Shown here piece by piece: positions 10,846-23,246 of a DNA stretch of 64,000 bases. The notes under the pieces were generated by a model. The model saw nothing but the letters and a program-made list of their open reading frames with translations. It was not told the origin of the DNA and ran no database searches. The first letter of the stretch is position 1. Every line of letters begins with the position of its first letter. Source of the DNA: Cryptomeria japonica (lineage: Eukaryota; Streptophyta; Pinopsida; Cupressales; Cupressaceae). Both the position numbers and the translations under genes were made by a program. The stretch covers positions 187,923,949-187,987,948 of the forward strand of contig NC_081411.1 in NCBI RefSeq assembly GCF_030272615.1, read 5' to 3'.

Positions 10846-11584
10846 TGGTGGTATTTTGGTATGGTTTTGTCATTGATGTCAACACCTATCAACACTTATC
10901 AACTCTGGCACCTTGGGGGATCAAGAATGTTCACTGGTATCTGGTATACCGACATGATATAATGTTCACCGACACTTGGAATGATATGGAAAACACTTGG
11001 TTATATTGAAGACATCATTTTGACACTTTGTCTTGGAGATAAGTTCATTAGCATATTCGTATTTGTATATTTGTTGTTACCGGCAAATAGGTCCAGGTTA
11101 TGCACCGATAGACTTATCTATTCTAGATCAGCACAACATGCTTTGGAGATGATTTTATTTTTATTGTAAATGCATTCAGCCGACATGTTGAATTGGATAT
11201 TGCATCAGTTATTGATTTACTTGTAATTATTTTATTGTAATCTTTTAGAGCCGACCTACTAAAATTGGTCTTAGGATATGGTATATATGTAATAACTTAT
11301 TTGTAAGATTGATATGCGATTCTGATAAGAAATTAAAATGAAGGCATATGCGAGATTAAGCAGAGCTATACACGCAGACATCATTTGAAGGTGAAGCAAG
11401 GTATTTGTAAGGACAAGCAGAACTACACGAGTACTGAATCCAGCATATGAAGATTCTATTTTGAGCAATATATTCTTATTGGATTTAACCATCCAATTGT
11501 AGTCAATGTGACTCCTATTTGAGTAGTGAGCTCTATGCGCTTGGCCTCTCTGCATGTGCAGACCCCATTTGTATACACATACTA
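10846..11584 (+). repeat. LTR A-3, truncated on its right
   Basis: It begins TGGTGGTATTTTGG after the A2 polypurine tract and follows LTR A-1 closely, including the about 80 bp lost from A-2 and the inverted repeat at 11549-11562. Similarity stops at CACATACTATCTATG, so the last 300 bp, with the GGTTTTTCCC box and the CA end, are absent. What follows is unrelated. Confidence 0.82.
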
Positions 11585-12018
11585 TCTATGAGGATGGGGG
11601 AGCTGAGAGCTCCACCCCACCCCAAGCCACTGAGAGGTAACCTTGTAGTGGAGGATTGGCCGCCATTGTGGCTACCCACAGTGGGAGCTTGACCGCCACT
11701 ATTGATAACCACATCGAGCGGCTTGGCCACAATTGTGGGTATCCATAGTGAGCGGCTCGGCCACCACTGCGGGTATCCGCAGTGGGGGTTCAGCCACCAC
11801 TATGGGTATCTGCAGTGGGGGCTCAACCGCCACTATGGGTAACCTTAGTGATAAAACCTCCATCGTTTCCTTTTTTGCCCCCTCCCCCATGCTTGCAACC
11901 TGCAAAAAAAAAAAAAAAAAACCGTAACCTAATTTTAGGTTAGGGTTAAGAAAGTAGAAAACAAAAAAAAAGAATAGATAGTTATGTTTTTCTACAAATA
12001 AAGAAAAAGGGGAAACCC
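11585..12018. other. Spacer: GC-rich minisatellite flank, A-tract, target of element L
   Basis: No gene is supported. It contains the minisatellite listed separately, an A-tract (about 11904-11921), a short inverted repeat AACCTAATTTTAGGTT and the target duplication AACCC (12014-12018) of the adjacent element. A 110-codon minus-strand open frame (11699-12031) only reads through the minisatellite. Confidence 0.6.
11656..11850. repeat. Minisatellite, six units of 31-35 bp
   Basis: Unit starts at 11656, 11687, 11722, 11757, 11790 and 11823. The consensus is roughly CGGCCACCACTATGGGTATC followed by CGCAGTGGGGGCT. The last three units are regular 33-mers, so the frame stays open on both strands (repeating V-V-A-E-P-P-L-R-I-P type on minus). 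It is GC-rich, unlike its surroundings. Confidence 0.8.
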
Positions 12019-15000
12019 TGTTGGGACTCATTAAATTTGAGTCAAGTTTAGAGGCCCATTTAAAAAAATTTCTCTATATGTCAGAAAGGCACCTAAATAA
12101 GTCAGTTTGAATGGCCTAGTTAGAGAGGGTAAAATGGAACCAGTTGATTTTCAAGGGGTAAGGCTCAGGATTCATGTCCTACACCTTTCATTTGGCCTAT
12201 TTAGTGATATGCAACTTTCAGAATTCAGTTTGGAGAAGTTTACCAAGTACCCATTTCGAGGGGTGAGCTGAAATTGCATTTTAGGCACAAATGCAGATTT
12301 TATTGAATAGCCTACTTTGAGCAATTACATCTTTTGCCCCATTGATTTTCATGAAGAAATTCAAAATGGATTAAATTGTATGCCTAAATGTGAGTTATCT
12401 TGCAAAATTTCAAGTTCTTATGAATCCATCTGCTTAGTTTTCAAAGCCAAATCCATTTGCAGTTTGTGTGATTTCACTAGTCCCTGTTTCGACAGCTAGT
12501 CAGAGCCCTGTTTCGCATAAGTGTAAAAGTTGCCTTAGTAAGTGTTATGATAGAATGTTTGTTCCAAGTTACTATTGGTATAGATGAAAAGCTATGTTTC
12601 AAGTTTCAGGCTCCTTCCAATCCGTTTAGTTGGTTTTCAAAAGGGTTCATTTAGCCATCGTTTTCAGTGATCCGTACTTTCAGTGTTATATTAGTTTAAG
12701 TAGTTGTTTTTATGAGCGCACCATTTGCATCTTGTCAGTGTTGCGATCAAACCAAGATTTATAAGTTTTAATATGTACTTGAAGGTACCTATGTTTCAAA
12801 TTTGAGGGCCTACGGAGGTCATTTGATATTTTTAAGAAAGGCATCATGTGTTGCCAGAACATTGACTTCATCAGGTCCACAGTGTCGACAAAGCCAGTTG
12901 GGCATTTTTGAAAATTAATATCTCTTTGCTCAGAACTCATTTTGAAAAACTATTTGGTAGAGTTCATCCTTGTATATCAGAGTACACGCCTGTCAGATGG
13001 TGAGATCCAGAAAGGTGTTTTGACCACTTTGAAAATTACGTCTTCGCGATTAAATGCGAAAATGTGGTGCAGGCACTTGAAAGTCACGAAATTCAATTTA
13101 ATGATCCAAAAATGATGCTGATCATTTCCAGAGGTATGTTTGAGGTCTGTGAGTCATTTCAAAGGTTAGTTGAATGAAAACGAAAATTATTTTTAGTCGG
13201 ACCCACTTTGGGGCCTGACCTAGCCTATGCCCATGCATTGTTTTTATTGGCGACATTGTTCACTGAGAGATTTTTCGGAATGTCTAAATATGGATTGTAA
13301 TCACGAGACATGTCATGAGGTTTGAAAATACTATAGACTTCCAGGCAATTTCAGATTGGCGATTTTAATGCCAAATCCTCCTCCAGCGACAGAGAAGAGA
13401 TTTTAAAAAATGCAAATGTATTTTGGAAATGGTGTGGAATGGAGAGTGGATTGATCATTTAGCAAATGTAATTCGCATAATGAATTGTCTTTCCTTTTTC
13501 TATTCGTGTGGTGTTTGGGTTGAAGAGACATTTGAAACTAAACCAATGCTTTTGTCTAATGACTTTACCAACAGCTTCCCTACATTCAAGAAGAGGCAAA
13601 TGAAACTCCAGGAAAAATGAAACAGCAGAAATGTATGATGTTGTTTTAGTTGTATGTGCTATCGAAAAAGAGCCATGAGAGACCTTTAAACAAATGAATA
13701 TGGGCATCCCTCTCCACATGAAACATTGCCAAGCATAAATCCAACTCCAAAAGAAAATTTCAATTGGCATGAAGCCAAAGTCTCTCTGCACAAATGAGAA
13801 AGGGGCAATTCAAAAATTTTAGTAGCAATGCAATGGTGTGAGTTTGATGGAGAGAAGCATTAGAAAACATTACATACAAATGCCTTTGGCTGGTGTAAAG
13901 CCCAGTTTCTACAACCTTTGCCAAAACCCTCCCATGTATGTGGTAAAAGGCATTTGTTGGAGCTAAACCAACAACTCCTCCCTCTCATGTGACATGGTGG
14001 AAGACTATTTTAAAGTCTTAAACAAATCTAAAGAAAGTAGTAGTATCCTCCATCACATGGTCTCTCCAATTCTCCTTGCTGTGTGTGGTTTGTAAAAAAC
14101 AAGAGAGCAGTAAAAACATTCAAACAAATGCAATGCCAGACATTTCTCCTCCTTGTTGTGTATTCTATGTGGAATGGTGTTTGAAACCATTGAAACAATA
14201 GCAAAGTGCAGGCTGCGTGGATGCAATGGGCAAGGGCATTAAAATAAATTTCAACCAAATGAAAATGTAGCAAAGGCACCATTGAAACTTCCAGGTAGGT
14301 CTCAAAAAATCCAAGAAATGCACAGTCCCAGGTGAAATGGATTATCCCACATTCGCTAGGTGAATGGATTTTTTAATATTTAAAAGAAACACTCTACACA
14401 TCTAATATGTCAAAGCCATCAAGGCTTTTGACACAAGGTGCTATGGCACCCAAGGTGGACCACACGCACATGGGTACAGATCCCAAGGTGACCAGAGGTG
14501 GCGACCAGGTAGACCCCACACAGGAACGCTTCTCGAGGTAGATGGGTGAAATTTTGCAGAGAAAGGCTGACTTAACCAGCGAGCATGTCCGAGATGGATC
14601 GATGGTCAGGATGACTTCATGAAGGCGAGATGCACGAAGGATAAGCCCTGAGAAATGGTGAAAAGCCCAAGGTGAAAATGCAAGGTTAAATTGTGAGCAA
14701 GTTCGGAGGATCCAATGACCTGCGCAATTTCGAAGCTTGAAGATGCACAAACGTTACCATCTGCAAAATGGCGAAAGCCAAGTGGCGGGTCCAGGTGGAA
14801 AGACAGCTCGCAGGCCATCTGAGGTGGCAGTGATGTGGCACACAGTTGGCACATAGGTGGCAGTCCAATGGTGATGATGTGGCACAGAGGTGGCGCTGAG
14901 GTGGCCGACAAGCAAGCAGCCTAGTGGCAATGACGTGGCTGACAAGTGGCAAAAGATGAGGTGTCATGCTAGGTGGTGCCTAGTGGATCCCATCAGCCAA

Positions 15001-16242
15001 TCAGGTCCCGCCATGTGGCAAAGCGTCAGGGCCAAAAGGGAGCAAAAATCAAATTTAAAATCAGTTAATGATATAGTTGAAACTATAGAGAAAATTCAAA
15101 AAATTTAAATGATGGCCTGTTGTTCAAGATTAATTCGCCCAGGGTTTAATTTTTGGCCAAATGTAGAAGTATTATATATTTCCGAAAATCTCTCAAGGTG
15201 AGGAATCTAATCAGGTAGTCAACTTTAACAGATATGGGATATTTTGAGAGCAGTTTCCATGGAAAAGAAGAAGGTAAAGAATTTCAGTTAGAGAAAATGG
15301 ACACTTGGCAATTTCGATTGCAGATCTGATCTTTCCCTCTTCTTATTCTCAATTCTTCTCATTTGTAAGGGTTCCAAAAATTTGGAGAGTGGCTCCAGAT
15401 TTTCATGGTTTCCAGTTCTGATTAGCTTCACCCAAATGTATACAATTTTATGGATCTTTTCAAGGTATAGTGGTCATAGTGCAGTGTTGTAAATGTGTGT
15501 TTTAGTTGCAGGTCTTACTTATGTCAGGCATGAGTAAATTCCACACAGTATTGTCTCTAGGCTTATATTTCATTGTTATGAATCAAATCCTTAAGGAGGA
15601 ATGAGATTTGTTGACTTAAGGGAGTTTGTGTGATTGTTTGTGGGTAACCTTCAAGGAAGTTTTTTAAATTCTATAATCAGTCATGAGATGATGGAATATG
15701 CATCCAGATCTGATGAACTCTTTGAATGAATCAAATAATGCATTAATATAAGGTATTGATGCATGAATATATTTTTAAAGGAGAACAAAAGTTGCAGCTA
15801 TGATTTACATGTGCAGTTCTATGTGTGACTCTATTGCCCAATGAACAAGGCACTGGTCTTGTATATTTGAGGATAGCTTCAGAACAACAATTTTAAAAGA
15901 AAATATATTTCCCTTTATTTTTAGGGGTGTGTTCTTCTCAGTCCAAGCTCTTTGTTCATTTATGATTTATACAGATCTAGCCAATCTGTAGTGTGTTTCT
16001 AAATTGGATGAGTTTGTGGAATGCTTTATCTACTTCACTGATGATGTCATGGTGAGTAAATAAGTTTGATTCAGTGCATCAAAAGGGTGTCCCCCCTAGG
16101 TCTAGCAGAACCTAAAGTGCAGGAGGATCATTAGGATCCTATGTTATGTTGTCCAAGCCCTGAAGTGTTTCATTGATTGAGATTGGCCATCTCATAGATA
16201 GATTTGCAGGTGTTCTTAGGTTATCACTTCTAGCGAACATCA
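12019..16242 (+). repeat. 5' LTR of element L
   Basis: 4,224 bp with TG...CA ends and no supported gene. Short open frames (for example 12317-12499 and 13423-13620) have no motifs. A GC-rich segment at about 14480-15020 repeats GTGGCA-like words, including TGACGTGGC near 14932. The last kilobase holds pyrimidine-rich stretches and ends in the TTATCACTTCTAGCGAACATCA terminus. Confidence 0.88.
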
Positions 16243-16246
16243 AAAA

Positions 16247-16264
16247 TGGCGACTCTACTGGGGA
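16247..16264 (+). other. Primer binding site of element L
   Basis: TGGCGACTCTACTGGGGA starts four bases after the LTR end. It does not match initiator Met tRNA. Similar TGGCGACTC primer sites are known from Tat/Ogre-like gypsy elements, where a tRNA-Arg primer has been proposed. I recall that rather than having checked it. Confidence 0.7.
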
Positions 16265-16821
16265 AGTGTTGTAATAATTCATGTTGAATCGAATCCCATG
16301 AGCCTAGCCAAAATTCATTTCGGGAAGAGTCTTAGAAGTTTAGAAATCTGAAAGTCATTTTCAAATTTGAAAGTGTGTACCTTGGAAATCTTTGTTGCTA
16401 AGAAATTTCAAAATACTATGTGACTCTATTGTGTGTGGTGAAACCTAGAAATCTGAAAGTGTTTCAGAGTGAAGATCAGTGTTTAGATTTTATTCCTCTT
16501 CAAGGAGGTGGCAACTCTGTAAGAATGAACTTGAGATTTGGAGGCTTTCTTCAAATTTCCAGTCAGAAGAGAACTGAACAGCAGTAGCAAATTTAGTCCA
16601 GGTATTCCTCAAGGTATTCATGAAATAACTCTGTTCCTTATGAGGTGAAACAGTCACCATTGAAAGGAAAAGAAAATTTGCAATATGCATGCTTCATGTT
16701 TTGAAATAAATTTGAGCTAAGAAATGGGAGAAGTGTGTATAATTCTAAAAATTAGTGACTGCAAAGGTTTTAAAAGAATTTATAAAATAGTAAGATGCAT
16801 GATAATGGTTCAGTGAATGCT
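16265..16821 (+). other. Leader of element L
   Basis: No coding region recognised. Untranslated sequence between the primer site and the duplicated segment. Confidence 0.5.
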
Positions 16822-17614
16822 ATCCAGATGTAGTTCCTAGATCCAAGAATCCTTTGTCAAATCTGAAAGAGATCAATAGAGAAATTATAATCTGTCTTCA
16901 AATGATCCAAGAGAGATTTGTCTGGTTGTTAAAAAGGAAAGTAGGGACAAGAAAAAAAGAAGAATCATCATATGTTTTCTATGGAATATTTTTAGCTGCA
17001 TCAAATGAGCTTTCAGCTAATGCTAGACCCCATGAGTCTGTTTTGATTGAGTTATTCTTAGAGCTTTATGAGCCTGACTCAGTTAATTGGTCTACTGCCT
17101 TCAGAAAAGAATGTGTTGAATGTATTAAAGAATGGATAGGTATGATTGAAGGAATTCAATCTAAAAATATACACAAGATTAAAAATAATGAAGGAGATGA
17201 GCCCCTGAGTGGAAACTGATGGATCCAGATGTAGTTCCTAGATCCAAGAATCCTTTGTCAAATCTGAAAGAGATCAATAGAGAAATTATAATCTGTCTTC
17301 AAATGATCCAAGAGAGATTTGTCTGGTTGTTAAAAAGGAAAGTAGGGACAAGAAAAAAAGAAGAATCATCATATGTTTTCTATGGAATATTTTTAGCTGC
17401 ATCAAATGAGCTTTCAGCTAATGCTAGACCCCATGAGTCTGTTTTGATTGAGTTATTCTTAGAGCTTTATGAGCCTGACTCAGTTAATTGGTCTACTGCC
17501 TTCAGAAAAGAATGTGTTGAATGTATTAAAGAATGGATAGGTATGATTGAAGGAATTCAATCTAAAAATATACACAAGATTAAAAATAATGAAGGAGATG
17601 AGCCCCTGAGTGGA
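16822..17614 (+). repeat. 392-bp direct tandem duplication inside element L
   Basis: 16822-17213 and 17223-17614 read base for base the same by eye. Both start ATCCAGATGTAGTTCCTAG and end CCCCTGAGTGGA, separated by nine bases (AACTGATGG). The copies encode the same Lys-rich and Leu-rich segment. The LTRs of this element are clearly diverged, so an unchanged duplication must be much younger than the insertion, or an assembly artefact. Confidence 0.9.
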
Positions 17615-18700
17615 TGTACCTCCTATGATGCTGAATGTGATTATTCTCAGTATGATAGTTTAGATGTGTATTCAGAGCGAGAAGAAATTTGTGAGAATAG
17701 TAATTGTTCAACTAATCATGAGCCCGTTGAGGTTTCAGATGCTAATGATGTAGATCACCTTGTTGTTGATTTCAATCCACAAAATGTTGGCAAACAAAGT
17801 TGTGAAACTATGTTGCAACATGTAGCAACACATTATGAGCAGTGTGATAAAGGATATGATGCAGATGCAAGTTGTTGTGATGATGAAATAAATGTGCATA
17901 GAGACATGAGCACTGCAGATCCAATACCCTTATCAGATTGGGACAATGTTTACAGCTCAGAGGATGAAGCCAAGGAAAATGAAAATGGAGAAGGAGGTTC
18001 ACTATGTAGTGAGCAAATTTCAGAACTCTTAGCTGCTGATTTTTAGAGATGTAGATTCAAAAATGTGCCCAATCTTTCATACCCATTCAGTATATGTTTT
18101 GATACTGATGATGTTTTTGAGTGAGTAAAAAATGATACATATGATGTTGATTATCTTCCCATGTTTGATAGACAAAATGATAATGCATATATGGTTGATA
18201 GGTATGATGATGTAGATTCATATGTTGATATGAACTCCTGATTTGATATGCATTATGTAGATCTACCTCTTAAAAGACATGACAGATATGAGGTGTTTTT
18301 CTCAGATTTGCAAGGAGGAAATGAACCATTGGCAAGTAAAAATCATGTATTTTCATGTATGCAAAGTGTTGATAGAAATTGTGTTCAACATGAAGTTGAA
18401 GTGCAATCATGTTATGGGGAAGTTTTCCTCCCTAGTTTGCAGGATATTATTGTGAAAGAGTGTTTATTATTTCAGCAAATTAGCAATAAGGATATGTCTG
18501 ATATTCCCAACTTTCAGAGGGAGTCGAATTACTTCTCATTTCAGCAAAGAAGTGATGGTAAAGAGTATGGCGCTCTTACGTCACCTAGTGACCAACCCTC
18601 TCAGCATGTGTTTGATTTTCAGAGATATTGTGACTATGAACATGCTACTGATTATGTTTTATATAATCAGCTAATTAGAAGTGGAAGTGTTTTTGATTAG
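17219..18700 (+). pseudogene. Open frame of element L, product unknown
   Basis: 275 codons are open from the ATG at 17219 to a stop at 18044. The same frame resumes through two more stops (near 18122 and 18239) and runs 18248-18700, so it was probably one protein of about 490 residues. The first 130 residues are helical and basic-to-mixed (KEINREIIICLQ, FLELYEP, KEWIGMIE). The rest is acidic and rich in Asp, Glu, Ser and Tyr. No zinc knuckle, D-S/T-G protease, RT or integrase motif is visible. It could be a remnant of the extra ORF carried by some Tat/Ogre elements or a captured host segment. I do not recognise it. The first repeat copy (16822-17213) extends an upstream frame that ends at 17219. 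Confidence 0.55.
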
Positions 18701-19002
18701 GCAGATGTGAATGATGATTTTAGCTTACCTTTGGTTAGTGGAAACAAAAATCAAGTGTTTGACAGAGGTAAGAATTGATTTCAGTTTTGATGGCCTGGGG
18801 CCATTTATAAGTTGTATATTTTATACAGTTTCTTTGCTTTAGTTGTGTGGTTTTCAATAAAGTGCCCTGTTGTTTGGGTAGAATAAGGAAGCCCTATTTT
18901 TGAGAAGAGAAGAGATGTGATCCATTTTTGGGTGGTCTGCTTAACCATTGATTCTGGATTCTTGTGTTGATCTTGCAATCAACCATCCCCAGTCAGAGCC
19001 AC
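18701..19002 (+). other. 3' untranslated region of element L
   Basis: Holds a purine-rich run (GAGAAGAGAAGAGATGTGA near 18900), but the bases directly before the LTR (CCCCAGTCAGAGCCAC) are not a polypurine tract. The plus-strand priming site is therefore unclear. Confidence 0.5.
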
Positions 19003-22000
19003 TGTTGGGACTCATTAAATTTGAGTCAAGTTTAGAGGCCCATTTCAAAAAATTTCTCTATATGTCAGAAAGGCACCTAAATAAGTCAATTTGAATGGCC
19101 TAGTTAGAGAGGGTAAAATGGAGCCAGTTGATTTTCAAGGGGTAAGTCTCAGGATTCATGTCCTACACCTTTCATTTGGCCTATTCAGTGATGTAAAACT
19201 TTTAGAATTTAGTTTGGAGAAGTTTACTAGGTACCCATTTCGAGGGGTGCGCTAAAAGTGCATTTTAGGCACAAATGCAGATTTTATTGAGTAGCCTACT
19301 TTGAGCAATTACATCTTTTGCCCCGTTGATTTTCATGAAGAAATTCAAAATGGATTACATTGTATGCATAAATTTGAGTTAGCTTGAAAAATTTCAAGTT
19401 CTTACGAATCCATTTTCTCAATTTTCAAAGCCAAATCCGTTTGCAGTTTGTGTGATTTGACTAGTCCCTGTTTCGACAGCTAGTCGGAGCCCTGTTTCGC
19501 ATAAGTGTAAAAGTTGCCTCAGTAAGTGTTATGAAAGAATGTTTGTTCCAGGTTACTATTGGTATAGATGAAAAGCTATGTTTCAAGTTTCAGGCTCCTA
19601 CCAATCCGTTTAGTTGGTTTTCAAAAGGGTTCATTTAGCCATCATTTTCAGTGATCCGTACTTTCAGTGTTATATCAGTTAAAGTAGTTGTTTTTATGAG
19701 CGCACCATTTGCATCCTGTCAGTCTTGTGATCAAAATGAGATTTCAAATTTTTAATATGTACTTTAAGGTACCTATGTTTCAAATTTGAGGGCCTACGGA
19801 GGTCGTTTGATATTTTTAAGAAAGGCGTCATGTGTTGCCAGAACATTGACTTCATCAGGTCCGCAGTGTCGACAAAGCTAGTTGGGCATTTTTGAAAATT
19901 AATATCTCTTAGCTCGAGACTCATCTTGAAAAACCATTGGGTAGAGTTCATCCTTGTATATCAGAGTACAGGCCTATCAGATGGCGAGATCTAGAAAGGT
20001 GTTTTGACCACTTTGAAAATTACGTCTTCGCAATTAAATGCGAAAATATGGCGCAGGTGCCTGAAAGTCGCGAAATTCAATTTAATGATCCGAAAATGAT
20101 GGCGATCATTTCCAGAGGTATGTTTGAGGTCCGTGAGTCATTTCAAAGGTTAGTTGAGTGAAAACAATTTTTTTTTTATTTGGACCTACTTTGGGGCCCG
20201 ACCTAGCCTATGCCTGTGCATTGTTTTTATTGGCGACTTTGTTCACTGAGAGATTTTTCAGAATGTCTAAATATGGATTGTAATCACGAGACATGTCATG
20301 AGGTTTGAAAAGATTGTAGACTTCTAGGCAATTTCAGATTGCCAATTTTAATGCCAAATCCTCCTCCAGCGATAGAGAAGAGATTTTAAAAAATGCAAAT
20401 GTATTTTGGAAATGGTGTGGAATGGAGAGTGGATTGATCATTCAACAAATGTAATTTGCATAATGAATTGTCTTTCCTTTTTCTGTTCGTGTGGTGTTTG
20501 GATTGAAGAGCCATTTGAAACTGAAGCAATGCTTTTGGCTAATGACTTTACTAGCAACTTCCCTACATTCAAGAAGAGGCAAATGAAACTCCAGGAAAAA
20601 TGAAACAGCAGAAATGTATGATGTTGGTTTATCTGTATGTGCTATCGAAAAAGAGCCACGAGAGACCTTTCAACAAATGTATATGGGCATCCCTCTCCAT
20701 GTGAAACATTGCCAGGCATAAATCCAACTCCAAAAGCAAATTTCAATTGGCATGAAGCCAAAGTCTCTCTACACAAATGAGAAAGGGGCAATTCAGAAAT
20801 TTTAGCTACAATGCAATGGTGTGAGTTTGATGGAGAGAAGCATTAGAAAACATTCCAAACAAATGCCTTTGGCTGGTGTAAAGCCCAGTTTCTACAACCT
20901 TTGCCAAAAGCCTCCCATGTATCTGGTAAAAGGCATTTGCTGGAACTAAACCAGCAACTCCTCCCTCTCACGTGACATGGTGGAAGACTATTTTAAAGTC
21001 TTAAACAAATCTAAAGCAAGCAGTAGTATCCTCCATCACGTGGTCTCCCCAAGTCTCCTTGCTATGCGTGGTTTGTAAAAAAAAGAGAGTAGTAAAAACA
21101 TTCAAACAAATGCAATGCTAGACATTTCTCCTCCCTACTATGTATTCTATGTGGAATGGTGTTTGAAACCATTGAAACAATAGCAAAGTGCAGGCTGCGT
21201 GGATGCAATGGGCAAGGGCATTAAAATAAATTTCAACCAAATGAAAATGTAGCAAAGGCACCATTGAAACTTCCAAGTAGGTCTCAAAAAATCCAAGAAA
21301 TGCGTAGTCCCAGGTGAAATGTATTATCCCACATTCGTTGGGTGAAGGGATTTTTTAATATTTAAAAGAAACACTCTACACATCTAATATGTCAAAGCAA
21401 TCAAGGCATTTGACACAATGTGCTATGGCACCCAAGGAGGACCCCACGCATGTGGGTGCAGATCCCAAGTTGACCAGAGGTGGCGACTGAGTGGCGACCA
21501 GGTGGATCCCACGTAGGCACGCTTCCCGAGGTGGATGGGCAAAATTTTGTAGATAAAGGTCGACTTAACCAACGAGCATGTCCGAGATGGATGGATGGTC
21601 GGCATGACTTCGTGAAGGTGAGATGCATGAAGGATAAGCCCTATGAAATGGCAAAAAAGCCCAAGGTGAAAATGCAAGGTTAAAGAGTGAGCAAGTTCGG
21701 AGGATGCGATAGCCTACGCGGTTTCGAAGCTTGAAGATGCACGAACATTACCATTTGTGAAATTGCGAAAGCCAGGTGGCAGGTCCAGGTGGAAAGACAG
21801 CTCGCAGGCCATTCGAGGTGGCAGTGATGTGGCACATAGTTGGCACATAGGTGGCAGTCGAATGGTGATGACATGGCACAAAGGTGGCGCTGAGGTGGCC
21901 GACAAGCAAGCAGCCTAGTGGCAATGATGCGGCCAACAAGTGGCAAAAGATGAGGTGTCATGCCAGGTGGCGCCCAGTGGATCCCATCGGCTAATCAGGT

Positions 22001-23241
22001 CTCACCACATGGCAAAGCGTCAGGGCCAAAAGGGAGCAAAAATCAAATTTAAAATCAGTTAATGATATAGTTGAAACTATAGAGAAAATTCAAAAAATTT
22101 AAATGATGGCCTGTTGTTCAAGATTAATTCGCCTAGGGTTTAATTTTTGGCCAAATGTAGAAGTATTATATATTTCCGGAAAGCTCTCAAGGTGAGGAAT
22201 CTAATCAGGTAGTCAACTTTAACAGATATGGGATATTTTGAGAGCAATTTCCATGGGAAAGTTAGAAGGTAAAGAATTTCAGTTAGAGAAAATGGACACT
22301 TGGCAATTTTGATTGCAGATCTTATCTTTCCCTCCTCTTCTTATTCTCAATTCTTCTCATTTGTAAGGGTTCCAAAAATTTGGAGAGTGGCTCTAGATTT
22401 TCATGGTTTCCAGTTCTGATTAGCTTGACCCAAATGTATACAATTTTATGGATCTTTTCAGGGTATAGTGGTCACAGTGCAGTGTTGTAAATGTGTGTTT
22501 TAGTTGCAGGTCTTACTTATGTTAGGCATGAGTAAATTCCACACAGTATTGTCTCTAGGCTTATATTTCATTGTTATGAATCGAATCCTTAGGGAGGAAT
22601 GACATTTGTCGACTTCAAGGGAGTTTGTGTGATTGTTTGTGGGTAACCTTCAAGGAAGTTTTTTAAATTCTATAATCAGTCATGAGATGATGGAATATGC
22701 ATCCAGATTTGATGAATTCTTTGAATGAATCAAATAATGCATTAATATAAGGTATTGATGCATGAATATCTTTTTAAAGGAGAACAAAACTTGCAGCTAT
22801 GATTTACATGTGCAGTTCTATGTGTGACTCTATTGCCCAATGAACAAGGTACTGGTCTTGTAGATTTGAGGATAGCTTTAGAACAACAATTTTAAAAGAA
22901 AATATATTTCCCTTTATGTTTAGGGGTGTTTTCTTCTCATTCCAAGCTCTTTGTTCATTTATGATTTATATAGATCTAGCCAATCTATAGTGTGTTTCTA
23001 AGTTGGATGAGTTTGTGGAATGCTCTATCTACTTCATTGATGTTGTCATGGTGAGTAAATAAGTTTGATTCAGTGCAACAAAAGGGTGTTCCCCCTAGGT
23101 CTAGCAGAACCTGAAGTGCGGGAGGATCATTAGGATCCTATGTTATGTTGTGCAAGCCCTGAAGTGTTTCATTGATTGAGATTGGCCATCTCATAGATAG
23201 ATTTGTAGGTGTTCTTGGGTTATCACTTTTGGTGAACAACA
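19003..23241 (+). repeat. 3' LTR of element L
   Basis: 4,239 bp, collinear with 12019-16242. It keeps CACGTG in two places (near 20969 and 21038) where the 5' LTR has CATGTG and CACATG, consistent with deamination of methylated CpG. It ends GAACAACA before the AACCC duplication. No gene supported. Confidence 0.9.
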
Positions 23242-23246
23242 AACCC

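Larger units (their letters stand above)
709..11584 (+). mobile_element. Tandem array of copia family A sharing LTRs
   Basis: The order is internal 3' tail (709-878), LTR (879-1901), internal region (1902-6485), LTR (6486-7430), internal region (7431-10845), truncated LTR (10846-11584). Each LTR serves as 3' LTR of one body and 5' LTR of the next. This is the product expected from unequal recombination between LTRs, not from separate insertions. Domain order Gag, protease, integrase, RT, RNase H marks Ty1/copia. The G-rich multi-polypurine tails and the GCCAAAGGGGGAGATTGTTGG-like junction resemble the Sirevirus lineage. No target duplication can be read because both outer ends are broken. Confidence 0.85.
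12019..23241 (+). mobile_element. Element L: complete non-autonomous LTR element with 4.2 kb LTRs
   Basis: Two direct copies (12019-16242 and 19003-23241) begin TGTTGGGACTC and end GAACATCA or GAACAACA. They flank a 2.76 kb internal region and the whole is bordered by AACCC on both sides (12014-12018, 23242-23246). The internal region has a primer site and one decayed open frame but no protease, RT, RNase H or integrase. Very long LTRs around a short body without pol fit the large retrotransposon derivative (LARD) type. The primer site resembles that of Tat/Ogre-type gypsy elements, which suggests a gypsy helper. A solo LTR of the same family sits at 46869-50273. The two LTRs differ at roughly one base in twenty over the first 200 bp, so the insertion is old. 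Confidence 0.88.

Noticed and set aside
11922-11947. TTAGGTTAGGGTT as an interstitial telomere repeat
   Set aside because: Only one to two imperfect units, and it is part of a short inverted repeat.
11699-12031. 110-codon minus-strand frame as a proline-rich protein gene
   Set aside because: It is open only because it crosses a minisatellite with 33-bp units and an A-tract, and its ends lie in non-coding sequence.
12317-15108. Small open frames in the L 5' LTR (and equivalents in 19694-21961)
   Set aside because: Length and frame differ between the two LTRs, no motifs, and they lie in a non-coding terminal repeat.
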